Shown piece by piece: positions 1 through 6,786 of a DNA stretch of 12,912 nt. The DNA is from Bacteroidales bacterium. Lineage in GTDB: Bacteria > Bacteroidota > Bacteroidia > Bacteroidales > UBA3663. The DNA lies in assembly GCA_016293065.1 (NCBI GenBank), contig JAEDEY010000059.1, forward strand, positions 1-12,912. Reading direction: 5' to 3'. The position numbers and the translations under genes are program-made. Under the pieces are notes generated by a model. The model made no database searches, was not told the origin of the DNA, and was given only the letters and a program-made list of their open reading frames with translations. Within the stretch, counting starts at the first letter, position 1; each line of letters starts with the position of its first letter.

Positions 1-2
1 AC

Positions 3-29
3 GTGGTTTACTACATGAAGAAGAACTGA
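3..29 (+). CDS. 3' end of an upstream gene (partial)
   Basis: A short open frame enters from the left edge, reads VVYYMKKN and stops at TGA (27-29). Only nine codons including the stop are visible, so no product can be named. The following DNA becomes strongly AT-rich at once, as expected after a gene end. It could also be chance open frame; the other forward frames cannot be excluded on so little sequence. Confidence 0.35.
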   Translation: MVYYMKKN

Positions 30-130
30 TTATTTGCGGTTTTTTGCTTGTTTTGTATAGAAAATTCGAGAAAATTACGATTATTTTGAAAAAAAACAAG
101 AAAAAAGATACAACTTGTTGAAAAAGTCAA

Positions 131-138
131 TATATTTG
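131..138 (+). promoter_or_regulatory. Putative -7 promoter element of the trp operon
   Basis: TATATTTG matches the Bacteroidota housekeeping -7 consensus TAnnTTTG exactly. Transcription would start near 143-146, placing the leader ATG about 25 bases into the RNA. No good TTTG -33 element sits 19-22 bases upstream, so the promoter rests on the -7 match and its position. Confidence 0.5.
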
Positions 139-169
139 CCGCAACAAAACTTTTATACAAATAAGTAAT

Positions 170-220
170 ATGAATCTATTCAGTGCAAATAAGTGGTGGT
201 GGCGACTTCTCATGACATGA
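170..220 (+). CDS. trpL: trp operon leader peptide
   Basis: A 16-codon frame reads MNLFSANKWWWRLLMT and ends in TGA. Codons 9-11 (194-202) are three consecutive TGG; Trp is normally about one residue in a hundred, so three in a row directly upstream of a tryptophan operon are very unlikely by chance. The stop codon lies 44 bases before a terminator hairpin that precedes trpB. In the known mechanism, scarce charged tRNA-Trp stalls the ribosome on these codons, which changes folding of the downstream RNA and lets polymerase pass the terminator. There is no Shine-Dalgarno sequence, which is normal in Bacteroidota. The peptide itself is expected to have no function beyond being translated. The trpL symbol is given by analogy, since leader peptides are not conserved in sequence. 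Confidence 0.85.
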   Translation: MNLFSANKWWWRLLMT

Positions 221-238
221 CAGTTGTGGGACGCACCC

Positions 239-250
239 TTATGCGCATAA
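239..250. repeat. 12-nt perfect palindrome in the trp leader
   Basis: TTATGCGCATAA equals its own reverse complement. It lies between the leader peptide stop and the terminator, where an attenuator's antiterminator or pause structure would be expected. As RNA it could form a small 4-bp hairpin with a GCGC loop, and its left half also belongs to the proposed antiterminator pairing (236-242 with 259-266). Confidence 0.5.
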
Positions 251-264
251 TGAAGCAAATAACG

Positions 265-302
265 GGCTTGCAGGACACGACTGTCTTGCGAGCCTTTTTT
301 TT
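265..302 (+). terminator. trp attenuator: intrinsic terminator before trpB
   Basis: Bases 265-276 pair with 283-294 over 12 bp (ten Watson-Crick pairs, two G-U pairs); A277-U282 can close it further to a 4-base loop. Eight T follow directly (295-302). It lies 37 bases before the trpB ATG and downstream of the Trp-codon leader frame, so it must act conditionally for the operon to be expressed. Bases 264-266, at the foot of the 5' arm, can instead pair with 236-238 upstream in a competing fold. Confidence 0.88.
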
Positions 303-339
303 GACAATAACGACAATAATATAATAATAGTATAAGACA

Positions 340-1539
340 ATGAAAAGTTTTCAGGTTGATGAAAATGGCTATTATGGCCAATTCGGCGGGGCTTATGTTC
401 CCGAGATTTTGTACAAGACTGTCGAGGATCTGAAGAAGGCCTATCTTCCGATCATCGAGAGCGAGGAGTTCCAGAAGGAATACCGTCAGTTGCTGCGCGA
501 CTATGTGGGTCGTCCGTCGCCACTGTATTTCGCAAAGCGCATGAGCGAGAAATATGGTTGCAAGCTCTATCTGAAGCGCGAAGACCTCAACCACACTGGC
601 GCACATAAGATCAACAATGCCATCGGACAGATCCTGATTGCCAAGAAGATGGGCAAGACACGTATCGTAGCAGAGACGGGAGCAGGTCAGCACGGAGTGG
701 CTACAGCTACGGTATGCGCTCTGATGGATATGCCTTGCCGCGTGTATATGGGCGCACTGGATGTAGAGCGTCAGCGTCCGAACGTAGAGCGCATGCGCAT
801 GCTGGGTGCTGAGGTCTATCCTGTGCACAGTGGAAACAAGACCCTCAAGGATGCGACCAACGAGGCGATTCGCGACTGGTGCTGTCATCCGTCCGACACA
901 TTCTATATAATAGGTTCGACAGTAGGCCCTCATCCTTATCCCGACATGGTGGCTCGCTTGCAGTCGATCATCAGCGAGGAGATCAAATGGCAGCTCGAAG
1001 AGAAGGAGGGACGCGACTATCCCGACTACCTCATGGCTTGTGTGGGCGGTGGCTCGAATGCAGCAGGAACCATCTTCCACTATATCGACGACGAGAGAGT
1101 GAAGCTCGTATTGGGCGAAGCAGGAGGACTGGGATACGAGACAGCCGAAACAGCAGCATCGCTCACCATCGGCACTGTGGGCATCCTGCACGGCAGCCGC
1201 ATCAAGGTGATGCAGACCGAAGACGGACAGATCATCGAGCCATATTCAATATCGGCAGGTCTCGACTACCCAGGCACAGGCCCAATTCACTGCAACCTCT
1301 ATGAGACAGGTCGCGCCAAGGTTGTGCCAATCAATGACGATGAGGCTCTGCGTGCAGCGTTCGAACTGACTCGCATGGAAGGTATCATCCCAGCCCTCGA
1401 ATCGAGTCATGCCTTGGCAATGCTTCCAAAGATGAAGCATCTGTTCAAGCCCGAAGATGTGGTGGTGCTCACCGTATCGGGCAGAGGCGACAAGGATCTT
1501 GAGACTTATCTCAAACATAAGGACGAAATAGTTTTATAA
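340..1539 (+). CDS. trpB: Tryptophan synthase beta chain
   Basis: TrpB is the cytoplasmic PLP enzyme that joins indole to serine to make tryptophan, as an alpha2-beta2 complex with TrpA. At 399 residues it has the usual length. The PLP lysine is K90 in HTGAHKINN, the catalytic glutamate is E112 in AETGAGQHG, the phosphate-binding loop GGGSN is at 236-240, and SGRGDKD, which contacts the cofactor ring, is at 380-386. The start is the first ATG after the attenuator, in AT-rich DNA; the protein begins MKSFQVDENGYYGQFGG, as expected for the family. It is the first gene of the operon and far from trpA, an arrangement typical of Bacteroidales. trpE follows after 11 bases. Expression is predicted to depend on the leader upstream. 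Identity is certain by family motifs. Confidence 0.97.
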   Translation: MKSFQVDENGYYGQFGGAYVPEILYKTVEDLKKAYLPIIESEEFQKEYRQLLRDYVGRPSPLYFAKRMSEKYGCKLYLKREDLNHTGAHKINNAIGQILIAKKMGKTRIVAETGAGQHGVATATVCALMDMPCRVYMGALDVERQRPNVERMRMLGAEVYPVHSGNKTLKDATNEAIRDWCCHPSDTFYIIGSTVGPHPYPDMVARLQSIISEEIKWQLEEKEGRDYPDYLMACVGGGSNAAGTIFHYIDDERVKLVLGEAGGLGYETAETAASLTIGTVGILHGSRIKVMQTEDGQIIEPYSISAGLDYPGTGPIHCNLYETGRAKVVPINDDEALRAAFELTRMEGIIPALESSHALAMLPKMKHLFKPEDVVVLTVSGRGDKDLETYLKHKDEIVL

Positions 1540-1550
1540 ATTGGAAAAAT

Positions 1551-2963
1551 ATGTTCAAGTATAAGGTATATACGAAGCAGATGCTGGCAGATATGGTGAC
1601 TCCAGTGAGTGCCTATCTGCGTCTGCGCGACAGTTCAGAAAAGAGCATCCTGATGGAGTCGAGCGACTACCATTCGGGCAAGAATGCTCATTCGTATATC
1701 GGTGTCAATCAGTTGGCACAGGTGTCGATCGGCCATGGCATCGGTCAATGTGACTATCCCGACCGAAGCAGTTTCGAACACGAGATCAACAGCGAGTACA
1801 AGAGCGACGCACTGATCCGCCAGTTCATGAATCAGTTTGAGTTTGAGGGCAACGAACAGCAGATCAGCATCTGTTCGCTGTGGGGCTACACCTCGTCGAA
1901 TGCCGTTCGCTATTTCGACAATATCAACGTCAAGGATGAGACCAAGGAAATCAACGATGCGCCCGATATGCTCTATGTGCTGTTCCGCTTCATCCTTGAG
2001 TTCGACCACTTCAACAACCTGCTCTATCTCCACGAGTTGGTGCCAGAAGGCGAGGAGCCAAAGATTGCCGACCTTGAGCATCGACTCAACCGACTCAATG
2101 TGCCAGTCTATGAGTTCCATCCTGTGGGAGAAGTCACTTCGCCACTCACCGACGAAGAGCACAAGGCCAATATCCGCCGAGGCATTGCCCACTGCAAGCG
2201 AGGCGATGTGTTCCAGATAGTGCTGTCGCGCCGCTTCGTGCAGCATTACGAGGGCGACGACTTCAAGCTCTACCGCACCTTGCGTTCGATCAATCCTTCG
2301 CCATATCTCTTCTACATGGACTTTGGTGGCTTCCGCATCTTCGGCAGTTCGCCCGAGACACATTGCCGCATCGAGAAATGCGGAGATTCGTTCAAGGCTT
2401 ATATCGACCCGATAGCCGGCACCACCAAGCGCACTGGCAACATCGACGAAGACAAGCGCAATGCACAGTATCTGCAGAACGACCCGAAGGAGAATGCCGA
2501 ACACGTGATGCTTGTCGATCTGGCTCGCAACGACCTGAGCCGCAACTGCCATGGCGTGAAGGTGGATTTCTACAAGGAACTGCAATACTATAGCCATGTG
2601 ATTCATCTCGTGAGCCGTGTGAGCGGAACGCTCAACCCAGGAACCGACCCGGTCAAGGCATTCATCGACACCTTCCCAGCAGGTACGCTCAGTGGAGCCC
2701 CGAAGGTGCGTGCCCTCCAGCTCATCAACGAATATGAGCCACATAACCGAGGCGCATACGGAGGATGTGTGGGCAGCATCTCGTTCGACGGCACGCTGAA
2801 CCAAGCCATCACCATCCGTACCTTCGTGAGCCGCAACAACGAACTGTGGTTCCAGGCAGGAGGCGGCATCGTGGCAAAGAGCAGCGAGGAATATGAGTTA
2901 CAGGAAGTGAATAACAAACTTGGTGCGTTGCGTCGTGCCATCCAAAAAGCAGAAGAGTTATGA
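1551..2963 (+). CDS. trpE: Anthranilate synthase component I
   Basis: TrpE converts chorismate and ammonia, supplied by TrpG, to anthranilate, the first committed step. The 470 residues include the N-terminal LMESSD at 34-39, the usual position of the feedback tryptophan site (LLES in relatives). The chorismate-binding domain shows FGSSPE at 264-269, PIAGTTKRTG at 287-296, ENAEHVMLVDLARND at 314-328, AGTLSGAPK at 377-385 and QAGGGIVAKSSEEYE at 435-449. It is somewhat shorter than the proteobacterial enzyme (about 520). The TGA stop overlaps the trpG ATG by four bases (ATGA), suggesting translational coupling of the two subunits. PabB or isochorismate synthase are unlikely in this context. Tryptophan feedback inhibition is inferred from the conserved motif. 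Confidence 0.96.
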   Translation: MFKYKVYTKQMLADMVTPVSAYLRLRDSSEKSILMESSDYHSGKNAHSYIGVNQLAQVSIGHGIGQCDYPDRSSFEHEINSEYKSDALIRQFMNQFEFEGNEQQISICSLWGYTSSNAVRYFDNINVKDETKEINDAPDMLYVLFRFILEFDHFNNLLYLHELVPEGEEPKIADLEHRLNRLNVPVYEFHPVGEVTSPLTDEEHKANIRRGIAHCKRGDVFQIVLSRRFVQHYEGDDFKLYRTLRSINPSPYLFYMDFGGFRIFGSSPETHCRIEKCGDSFKAYIDPIAGTTKRTGNIDEDKRNAQYLQNDPKENAEHVMLVDLARNDLSRNCHGVKVDFYKELQYYSHVIHLVSRVSGTLNPGTDPVKAFIDTFPAGTLSGAPKVRALQLINEYEPHNRGAYGGCVGSISFDGTLNQAITIRTFVSRNNELWFQAGGGIVAKSSEEYELQEVNNKLGALRRAIQKAEEL

Positions 2964-3526
2964 AGATAGCAATGATCGACAATTACGACAGCTTCACCTA
3001 CAACCTCGTGCATCTTGTGCGCGAGTTGGGAGCTGAGATCACCGTGTTCCGCAACGACCAGTTTGAGCTCGAGCAGCTCGACGACTTCGACAAGATAATG
3101 CTGAGTCCAGGTCCTGGCATCCCAGTCGAGGCAGGCAAGCTGCTCGACGTGATCCGCACCTTCGCTGGGTCGAAGCCAATACTTGGCATCTGCCTTGGCG
3201 AACAGGCGATAGGCGAGGTGTTCGGCGGAAAGCTCATTAACCTCAGCAGCGTGTTCCACGGAGTGCAGACACCGGCACATATCATTGCCGAAGACGCCAT
3301 CTTCCGTGGCTTGCCCCGCGACATCCTTGTGGGCAGATACCACTCGTGGGTGGTCGATGCCAACAGCCTGCCCGACTGTCTGGAAGTGACTTGTGTGTCT
3401 GACGAAGGACAGGTGATGGCACTCCGCCACAAGGAATACGACGTGCGTGGCATACAGTTCCATCCAGAGAGCGTGCTGACTCCACTCGGCAAGAAAATGA
3501 TTTTCAATTGGTTGATAGCAAAATAA
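2960..3526 (+). CDS. trpG: Anthranilate synthase component II (glutamine amidotransferase)
   Basis: TrpG is the class I glutamine amidotransferase that releases ammonia from glutamine and passes it to TrpE. The 188 residues are a free-standing amidotransferase domain, not fused to TrpD as in E. coli. The triad is visible: C78 in GICLGEQ, H168 and E170 in QFHPES. The oxyanion region LSPGPGIP is at 48-55. Two positions differ from the commonest pattern: the nucleophile elbow reads GICLGEQ, not GICLGHQ, and HGV stands at 100-102 where many homologues have HGK. Neither is a triad residue. The ATG overlaps the trpE stop. In species without a separate pabA the same protein may also serve folate synthesis; this cannot be judged here. 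Confidence 0.95.
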   Translation: MKIAMIDNYDSFTYNLVHLVRELGAEITVFRNDQFELEQLDDFDKIMLSPGPGIPVEAGKLLDVIRTFAGSKPILGICLGEQAIGEVFGGKLINLSSVFHGVQTPAHIIAEDAIFRGLPRDILVGRYHSWVVDANSLPDCLEVTCVSDEGQVMALRHKEYDVRGIQFHPESVLTPLGKKMIFNWLIAK

Positions 3527-3532
3527 GGAAAT

Positions 3533-4528
3533 ATGAAAGAATATTTATTGAAATTGGTCGATGGACAGACCCTGTCGCGCAGCGAGACTCACGACATCAT
3601 GATTGGCATCACACAACAGAGATACAACGACTGCCAGATAGCATCTCTTCTCATGGCATTGCAGACACGAGGCGTGACCGTCGATGAGCTGCTCGGCTTC
3701 CGCGATGGCTTGCTCGAAACAGGCAAGAAGGTCAATCTTGATGACTATAACACTCTCGACATCGTGGGTACCGGTGGCGACGGCAAGAACACATTCAACA
3801 TCTCGACCTGCTCGGCATTCGTCATTGCAGCATGTGGATATAAGGTGACCAAGCACGGCAACGGCAGTGCTACATCGGTAAGCGGTGCGTCGAACGTGCT
3901 TCAGGCTCATGGCGTGAAGTTCTCCGACGACGAGTCGCAGCTCCGCCGCAGTCTTGAGCAGACCAACTTCTGCTATCTGCATGCGCCTCTCTTTGCCTAT
4001 GGCATGAAGTATGTAGGTCCGACACGCCGTGCAATGGGCATTCCGACCTGCTTCAACCTGCTCGGCCCATTCGTCAACCCTTGTCATCCTAAGAACTCGC
4101 TCCACGGCACTGCCAACCACGACCTGCAGCGACTCTATGTCAATGCACACCAGAAGATTGGCGACAACTATGGAGTCATCACTTCTTACGACGGATATGA
4201 CGAGATCTCGCTCACTTCGGGATTCAAGCTCATCACCAACTACTTCGAGAAGGTGTTCACTCCAAAAGACCTCGGACTCAATTACCTTGACCCTCAGGAG
4301 ATCTATGGTGGAAGCACTCCGGAAGAGGCTTGGAAGATCTTCGACAGCGTGCTCGAAGGCACATCGACCGAAGCCCAGAAGAATGTCATCATCGCCAATG
4401 CCGCCTGTGGTATTGCCGTGATGGACCGTAACCAGAGCATCGAGGACAGCGTGCTCATGGCGCGTGAGGCTCTCGAAAGCGGCAAGGCACTTGAGACTTT
4501 CAAGAAGTTTGTTGAATTGAATTCGTGA
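3533..4528 (+). CDS. trpD: Anthranilate phosphoribosyltransferase
   Basis: TrpD transfers phosphoribose from PRPP to anthranilate. The 331 residues match the usual single-domain length. The PRPP/glycine loop VGTGGDG is at 78-84, the KHGN loop at 107-110 is followed by GSATSVSG, and the anthranilate-side segment VGPTRRAMGIPTCFNLLGP is at 161-179. DGYDEIS lies further on, with the acidic pair that binds magnesium. The KHGN loop reads KHGNGS where many family members have KHGNRS, a variation outside the core PRPP loop. The gene begins 6 bases after trpG and ends two bases before the trpC ATG. A short AAGGA lies before its start, a rare hint of a ribosome-binding site in this window. Confidence 0.96.
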   Translation: MKEYLLKLVDGQTLSRSETHDIMIGITQQRYNDCQIASLLMALQTRGVTVDELLGFRDGLLETGKKVNLDDYNTLDIVGTGGDGKNTFNISTCSAFVIAACGYKVTKHGNGSATSVSGASNVLQAHGVKFSDDESQLRRSLEQTNFCYLHAPLFAYGMKYVGPTRRAMGIPTCFNLLGPFVNPCHPKNSLHGTANHDLQRLYVNAHQKIGDNYGVITSYDGYDEISLTSGFKLITNYFEKVFTPKDLGLNYLDPQEIYGGSTPEEAWKIFDSVLEGTSTEAQKNVIIANAACGIAVMDRNQSIEDSVLMAREALESGKALETFKKFVELNS

Positions 4529-4530
4529 GT

Positions 4531-5364
4531 ATGAAAGATGTACTTGAAGAGATAGTTGCCAACAAGCGTGTCGAATTGGCTATTGCCCAGAACGAAATGT
4601 CGCTCGACTATCTGAAGGAACTGACCGAGAAGAAGATTGCTCAAGACGGCTCGCTGAAACTGCGTTCGATGAAACAGAGCCTGGCAGGAAGTGCGAGCGG
4701 CATCATAGCCGAGTTCAAGCGCAAGAGTCCGAGCAAAGGCTGGATCCATGCCGATGCCGAGGTGACCGATGTAGTGCCGAAATATGCTGAAGGCGGAGCA
4801 AGTGCTGCAAGCATACTCACCGACAAGAAGTATTTCGGCGGAGACATAGAGTTCATCCGTCAGGTGCGCGACAAGGTACCACAGTTGCCAATCCTGCGCA
4901 AGGAGTTCATCATCGACCCATATCAGCTCTATGAGGCTCGTCTGGTAGGAGCCGATGCCGTGCTGCTCATCGCTGCCGACCTCTATCCGCAGCAATATGC
5001 CGACCTGTTGGCAACAGCCCATTCCCTTGGGCTCGAAGTGCTGCTCGAAGTACACGACCCTGCCGAACTGTCGTATCTCGAAGCCGCCATTCCGGATATG
5101 CTTGGTGTCAACAACCGTTCGTTGGGCACCTTCCATACCGATGTTCAGCATAGCTTCGACATTGCCAAAGAGATGCAGCAAGCCGTTGCTCATCTCGCCG
5201 AGAGCGAACGTCCGCTGCTGGTCAGCGAATCGGGCATAAGCAATCCAGCCATTGTGTCTGAACTCCGCAAGGCAGGCTTCCGTGGCTTCCTCATCGGAGA
5301 ATGTTTTATGAAAGAACCAAATCCGGGTCAAGCACTCGCTAAATTTGTGAACGAATGTATATAA
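4531..5364 (+). CDS. trpC: Indole-3-glycerol phosphate synthase
   Basis: TrpC closes the indole ring of the carboxyphenylamino-deoxyribulose phosphate intermediate to give indole-3-glycerol phosphate. This is a free TIM-barrel protein of 277 residues. The catalytic set can be placed by family pattern: E61 and K63 in IIAEFKRKSPSKG, K124 in LRKEFIIDPYQ, E173 in LLEVHDP, N194 and R196 in GVNNRSL, and the phosphate-binding stretches VSESGI and RGFLIGE near the end. I chose the ATG at 4531. A GTG two codons earlier (4525) overlaps the trpD stop and would add two residues; ATG is favoured because it gives the more usual N-terminus. The gene overlaps trpF by 10 bases. Confidence 0.95.
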   Translation: MKDVLEEIVANKRVELAIAQNEMSLDYLKELTEKKIAQDGSLKLRSMKQSLAGSASGIIAEFKRKSPSKGWIHADAEVTDVVPKYAEGGASAASILTDKKYFGGDIEFIRQVRDKVPQLPILRKEFIIDPYQLYEARLVGADAVLLIAADLYPQQYADLLATAHSLGLEVLLEVHDPAELSYLEAAIPDMLGVNNRSLGTFHTDVQHSFDIAKEMQQAVAHLAESERPLLVSESGISNPAIVSELRKAGFRGFLIGECFMKEPNPGQALAKFVNECI

Positions 5365-5984
5365 AAGTCTGTGGTATGCGCGATGCCGACAATATTCGCG
5401 ACGTAGAGGCGCTCGGCGTTGACTTCATGGGATTCATCTTCTACGACAAGTCACCTCGTAACGTTGAGACGAAGCCTGATTATCTGCCTGAGGGCTGCCA
5501 TAGGGTAGGAGTGTTTGTGAATGCGACGGTCGAAGACATAGTGTCGCGAGTCAAGGACTTCTGTCTGACCTTCGTACAGCTGCACGGCGACGAGACTCCA
5601 GCTTTCGTGCTGAGTCTTCGCAAGAGTCTGGAGGCAGAGGGATTGGCAACAGTCAAGATAGTGCGCTCGATAGCCGTAGCCTCACGCAGTCAGGTCATGA
5701 AGGCGCAGATATGGGACGGCTATGTCGATGGCATACTCTTCGAGACACCTACAGCAGGCTATGGAGGCTCGGGCATATCGTTCGACTGGAGCCTGCTGTC
5801 GAGCTATCGTGGCAAGACACCATTCTTCCTTGCAGGAGGCTTGGGCATGGAGTGCTTGCCCGAACTCAAGGCATTCCGTCATCCGCGCTGGCTCGGCATC
5901 GACCTCAACTCGCGATTCGAGATTGCACCGGGAGTCAAGGACGTGGAAAAACTTCAACAATTTATTAAAGCATTTAAGTCATGA
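5355..5984 (+). CDS. trpF: Phosphoribosylanthranilate isomerase
   Basis: TrpF performs the Amadori rearrangement of phosphoribosylanthranilate, between TrpD and TrpC. The 209-residue TIM barrel starts MYIKVCGMRD, with the general-base cysteine at C6. QLHGDE is at 75-80, YGGSGISFDW at 136-145, FLAGGL at 158-163 and the phosphate-binding GIDLNSRFE at 181-189. The usual general acid is an aspartate in a LLDT/LFDT motif; here the motif reads LFET, so E130 stands in that place. Glutamate may still act as the acid. The gene overlaps trpC by 10 bases and trpA by 4 (ATGA), so translation is probably coupled. It is unfused, unlike the enterobacterial trpCF. Confidence 0.95.
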   Translation: MYIKVCGMRDADNIRDVEALGVDFMGFIFYDKSPRNVETKPDYLPEGCHRVGVFVNATVEDIVSRVKDFCLTFVQLHGDETPAFVLSLRKSLEAEGLATVKIVRSIAVASRSQVMKAQIWDGYVDGILFETPTAGYGGSGISFDWSLLSSYRGKTPFFLAGGLGMECLPELKAFRHPRWLGIDLNSRFEIAPGVKDVEKLQQFIKAFKS

Positions 5985-6757
5985 ATCGAATAAACCAACT
6001 ATTTGCAGACAATAAGAAAGATCTGCTCAGTATATATTTCTGTGCCGGTGCGCCAACGCTCGACGGCACTGCCAACGTGATCCGCACACTTGCCGCCAAT
6101 GGCATCAGCATGATAGAGATAGGCATCCCATTCTCAGACCCTATGGCCGATGGACCTGTCATTCAGGATGCAGCCACCAAGGCATTGCGCAACGGCATGA
6201 GTCTGAAGCTCCTGTTCGAGCAGCTCAAGGATATCCGCAGGGATGTCGATATTCCGCTCATCCTCATGGGCTATATGAATCCGATAGTCAGATTCGGCTT
6301 CGAGCAGTTCTGTCAGAAATGTGTCGAGGTCGGCATCGACGGCATGATATTGCCCGACCTGCCATTCAAGGACTACATGGAGGAGTTCAAGCCTATAGCC
6401 GACCGATATGACCTCCGCATCATCATGCTCATCACGCCCGAGACCTCCGAAGAGCGCATCCGCTTCATCGACAGCAATACCGACGGCTTCATCTACATGG
6501 TGTCGAGTGCTGCCATCACGGGCGCACAGAAGGAGTTTGATGCAGCCAAGCAGGCCTATTTTAATAAGGTACACGCGATGAACCTCCAGCACCCTACGAT
6601 GATTGGCTTCGGCATCAGCAACAAGCAGACCTTGGAGTCGGCTCAGGCCAATGCCAATGGTGCAATCATAGGCAGCAAGTTCGTGCAGCTGCTCGATGCC
6701 GCCAAGGGTGATGCCCAGGCCGCTATCGACCAGCTCTATGAAGCATTGAAACAATAA
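5981..6757 (+). CDS. trpA: Tryptophan synthase alpha chain
   Basis: TrpA splits indole-3-glycerol phosphate into glyceraldehyde 3-phosphate and indole, which is channelled to TrpB. The 258 residues are typical. E46 (in MIEIGIPFSDP) and D57 (in MADGPVIQ) correspond to the catalytic pair E49 and D60 of the Salmonella enzyme. LPDLPFKDY is near 126-134, YMVSSAAITG follows in the loop that closes over substrate, and GFGIS lies near the C-terminus in the phosphate-binding region. Its ATG overlaps the trpF stop. It is the last gene of the operon, and no terminator hairpin is evident in the 29 bases before the convergent glycosyltransferase gene. Confidence 0.97.
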   Translation: MNRINQLFADNKKDLLSIYFCAGAPTLDGTANVIRTLAANGISMIEIGIPFSDPMADGPVIQDAATKALRNGMSLKLLFEQLKDIRRDVDIPLILMGYMNPIVRFGFEQFCQKCVEVGIDGMILPDLPFKDYMEEFKPIADRYDLRIIMLITPETSEERIRFIDSNTDGFIYMVSSAAITGAQKEFDAAKQAYFNKVHAMNLQHPTMIGFGISNKQTLESAQANANGAIIGSKFVQLLDAAKGDAQAAIDQLYEALKQ

Positions 6758-6786
6758 GGGGGAGACGACTGTAGCACACGTGGGGC

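Larger units (their letters stand above)
30..339 (+). promoter_or_regulatory. trp operon regulatory region (promoter, leader, attenuator)
   Basis: This 310-base stretch before trpB has no full-size gene. Bases 30-130 are AT-rich with A and T runs and small inverted repeats: CTTGTTTT at 47-54 with AAAACAAG at 93-100, and AACAAG at 95-100 with CTTGTT at 114-119. Bases 131-138 match the Bacteroidota -7 element, 170-220 encode a Trp-rich leader peptide, 239-250 are a perfect palindrome, and 265-302 form an intrinsic terminator. The last 37 bases are AT-rich, contain the direct repeat GACAATAA (303-310 and 312-319), and form the trpB translation start region. The whole reads as a transcription attenuator controlled by translation of the leader. 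Confidence 0.8.

Noticed and set aside
115..120. TTGTTG as the -33 element of the trp promoter
   Set aside because: Only about ten bases separate it from the -7 element; the expected spacing is 19-21.
127..1191. Long minus-strand open frame (354 codons) opposite trpB and its leader
   Set aside because: It is antisense to a certain gene, rich in Cys/His/Leu without domain pattern, and arises from the codon use of trpB on the other strand.
1635..2804. 389-codon minus-strand frame opposite trpE
   Set aside because: Mirror of trpE codons; no motif or start context. Similar antisense frames at 3545-4150, 4303-5331 and 11692-12558 were rejected for the same reason.
6777..6782. CACGTG palindrome between trpA and the glycosyltransferase
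   Set aside because: A six-base palindrome is expected by chance in a window of this length and it is not next to a promoter.
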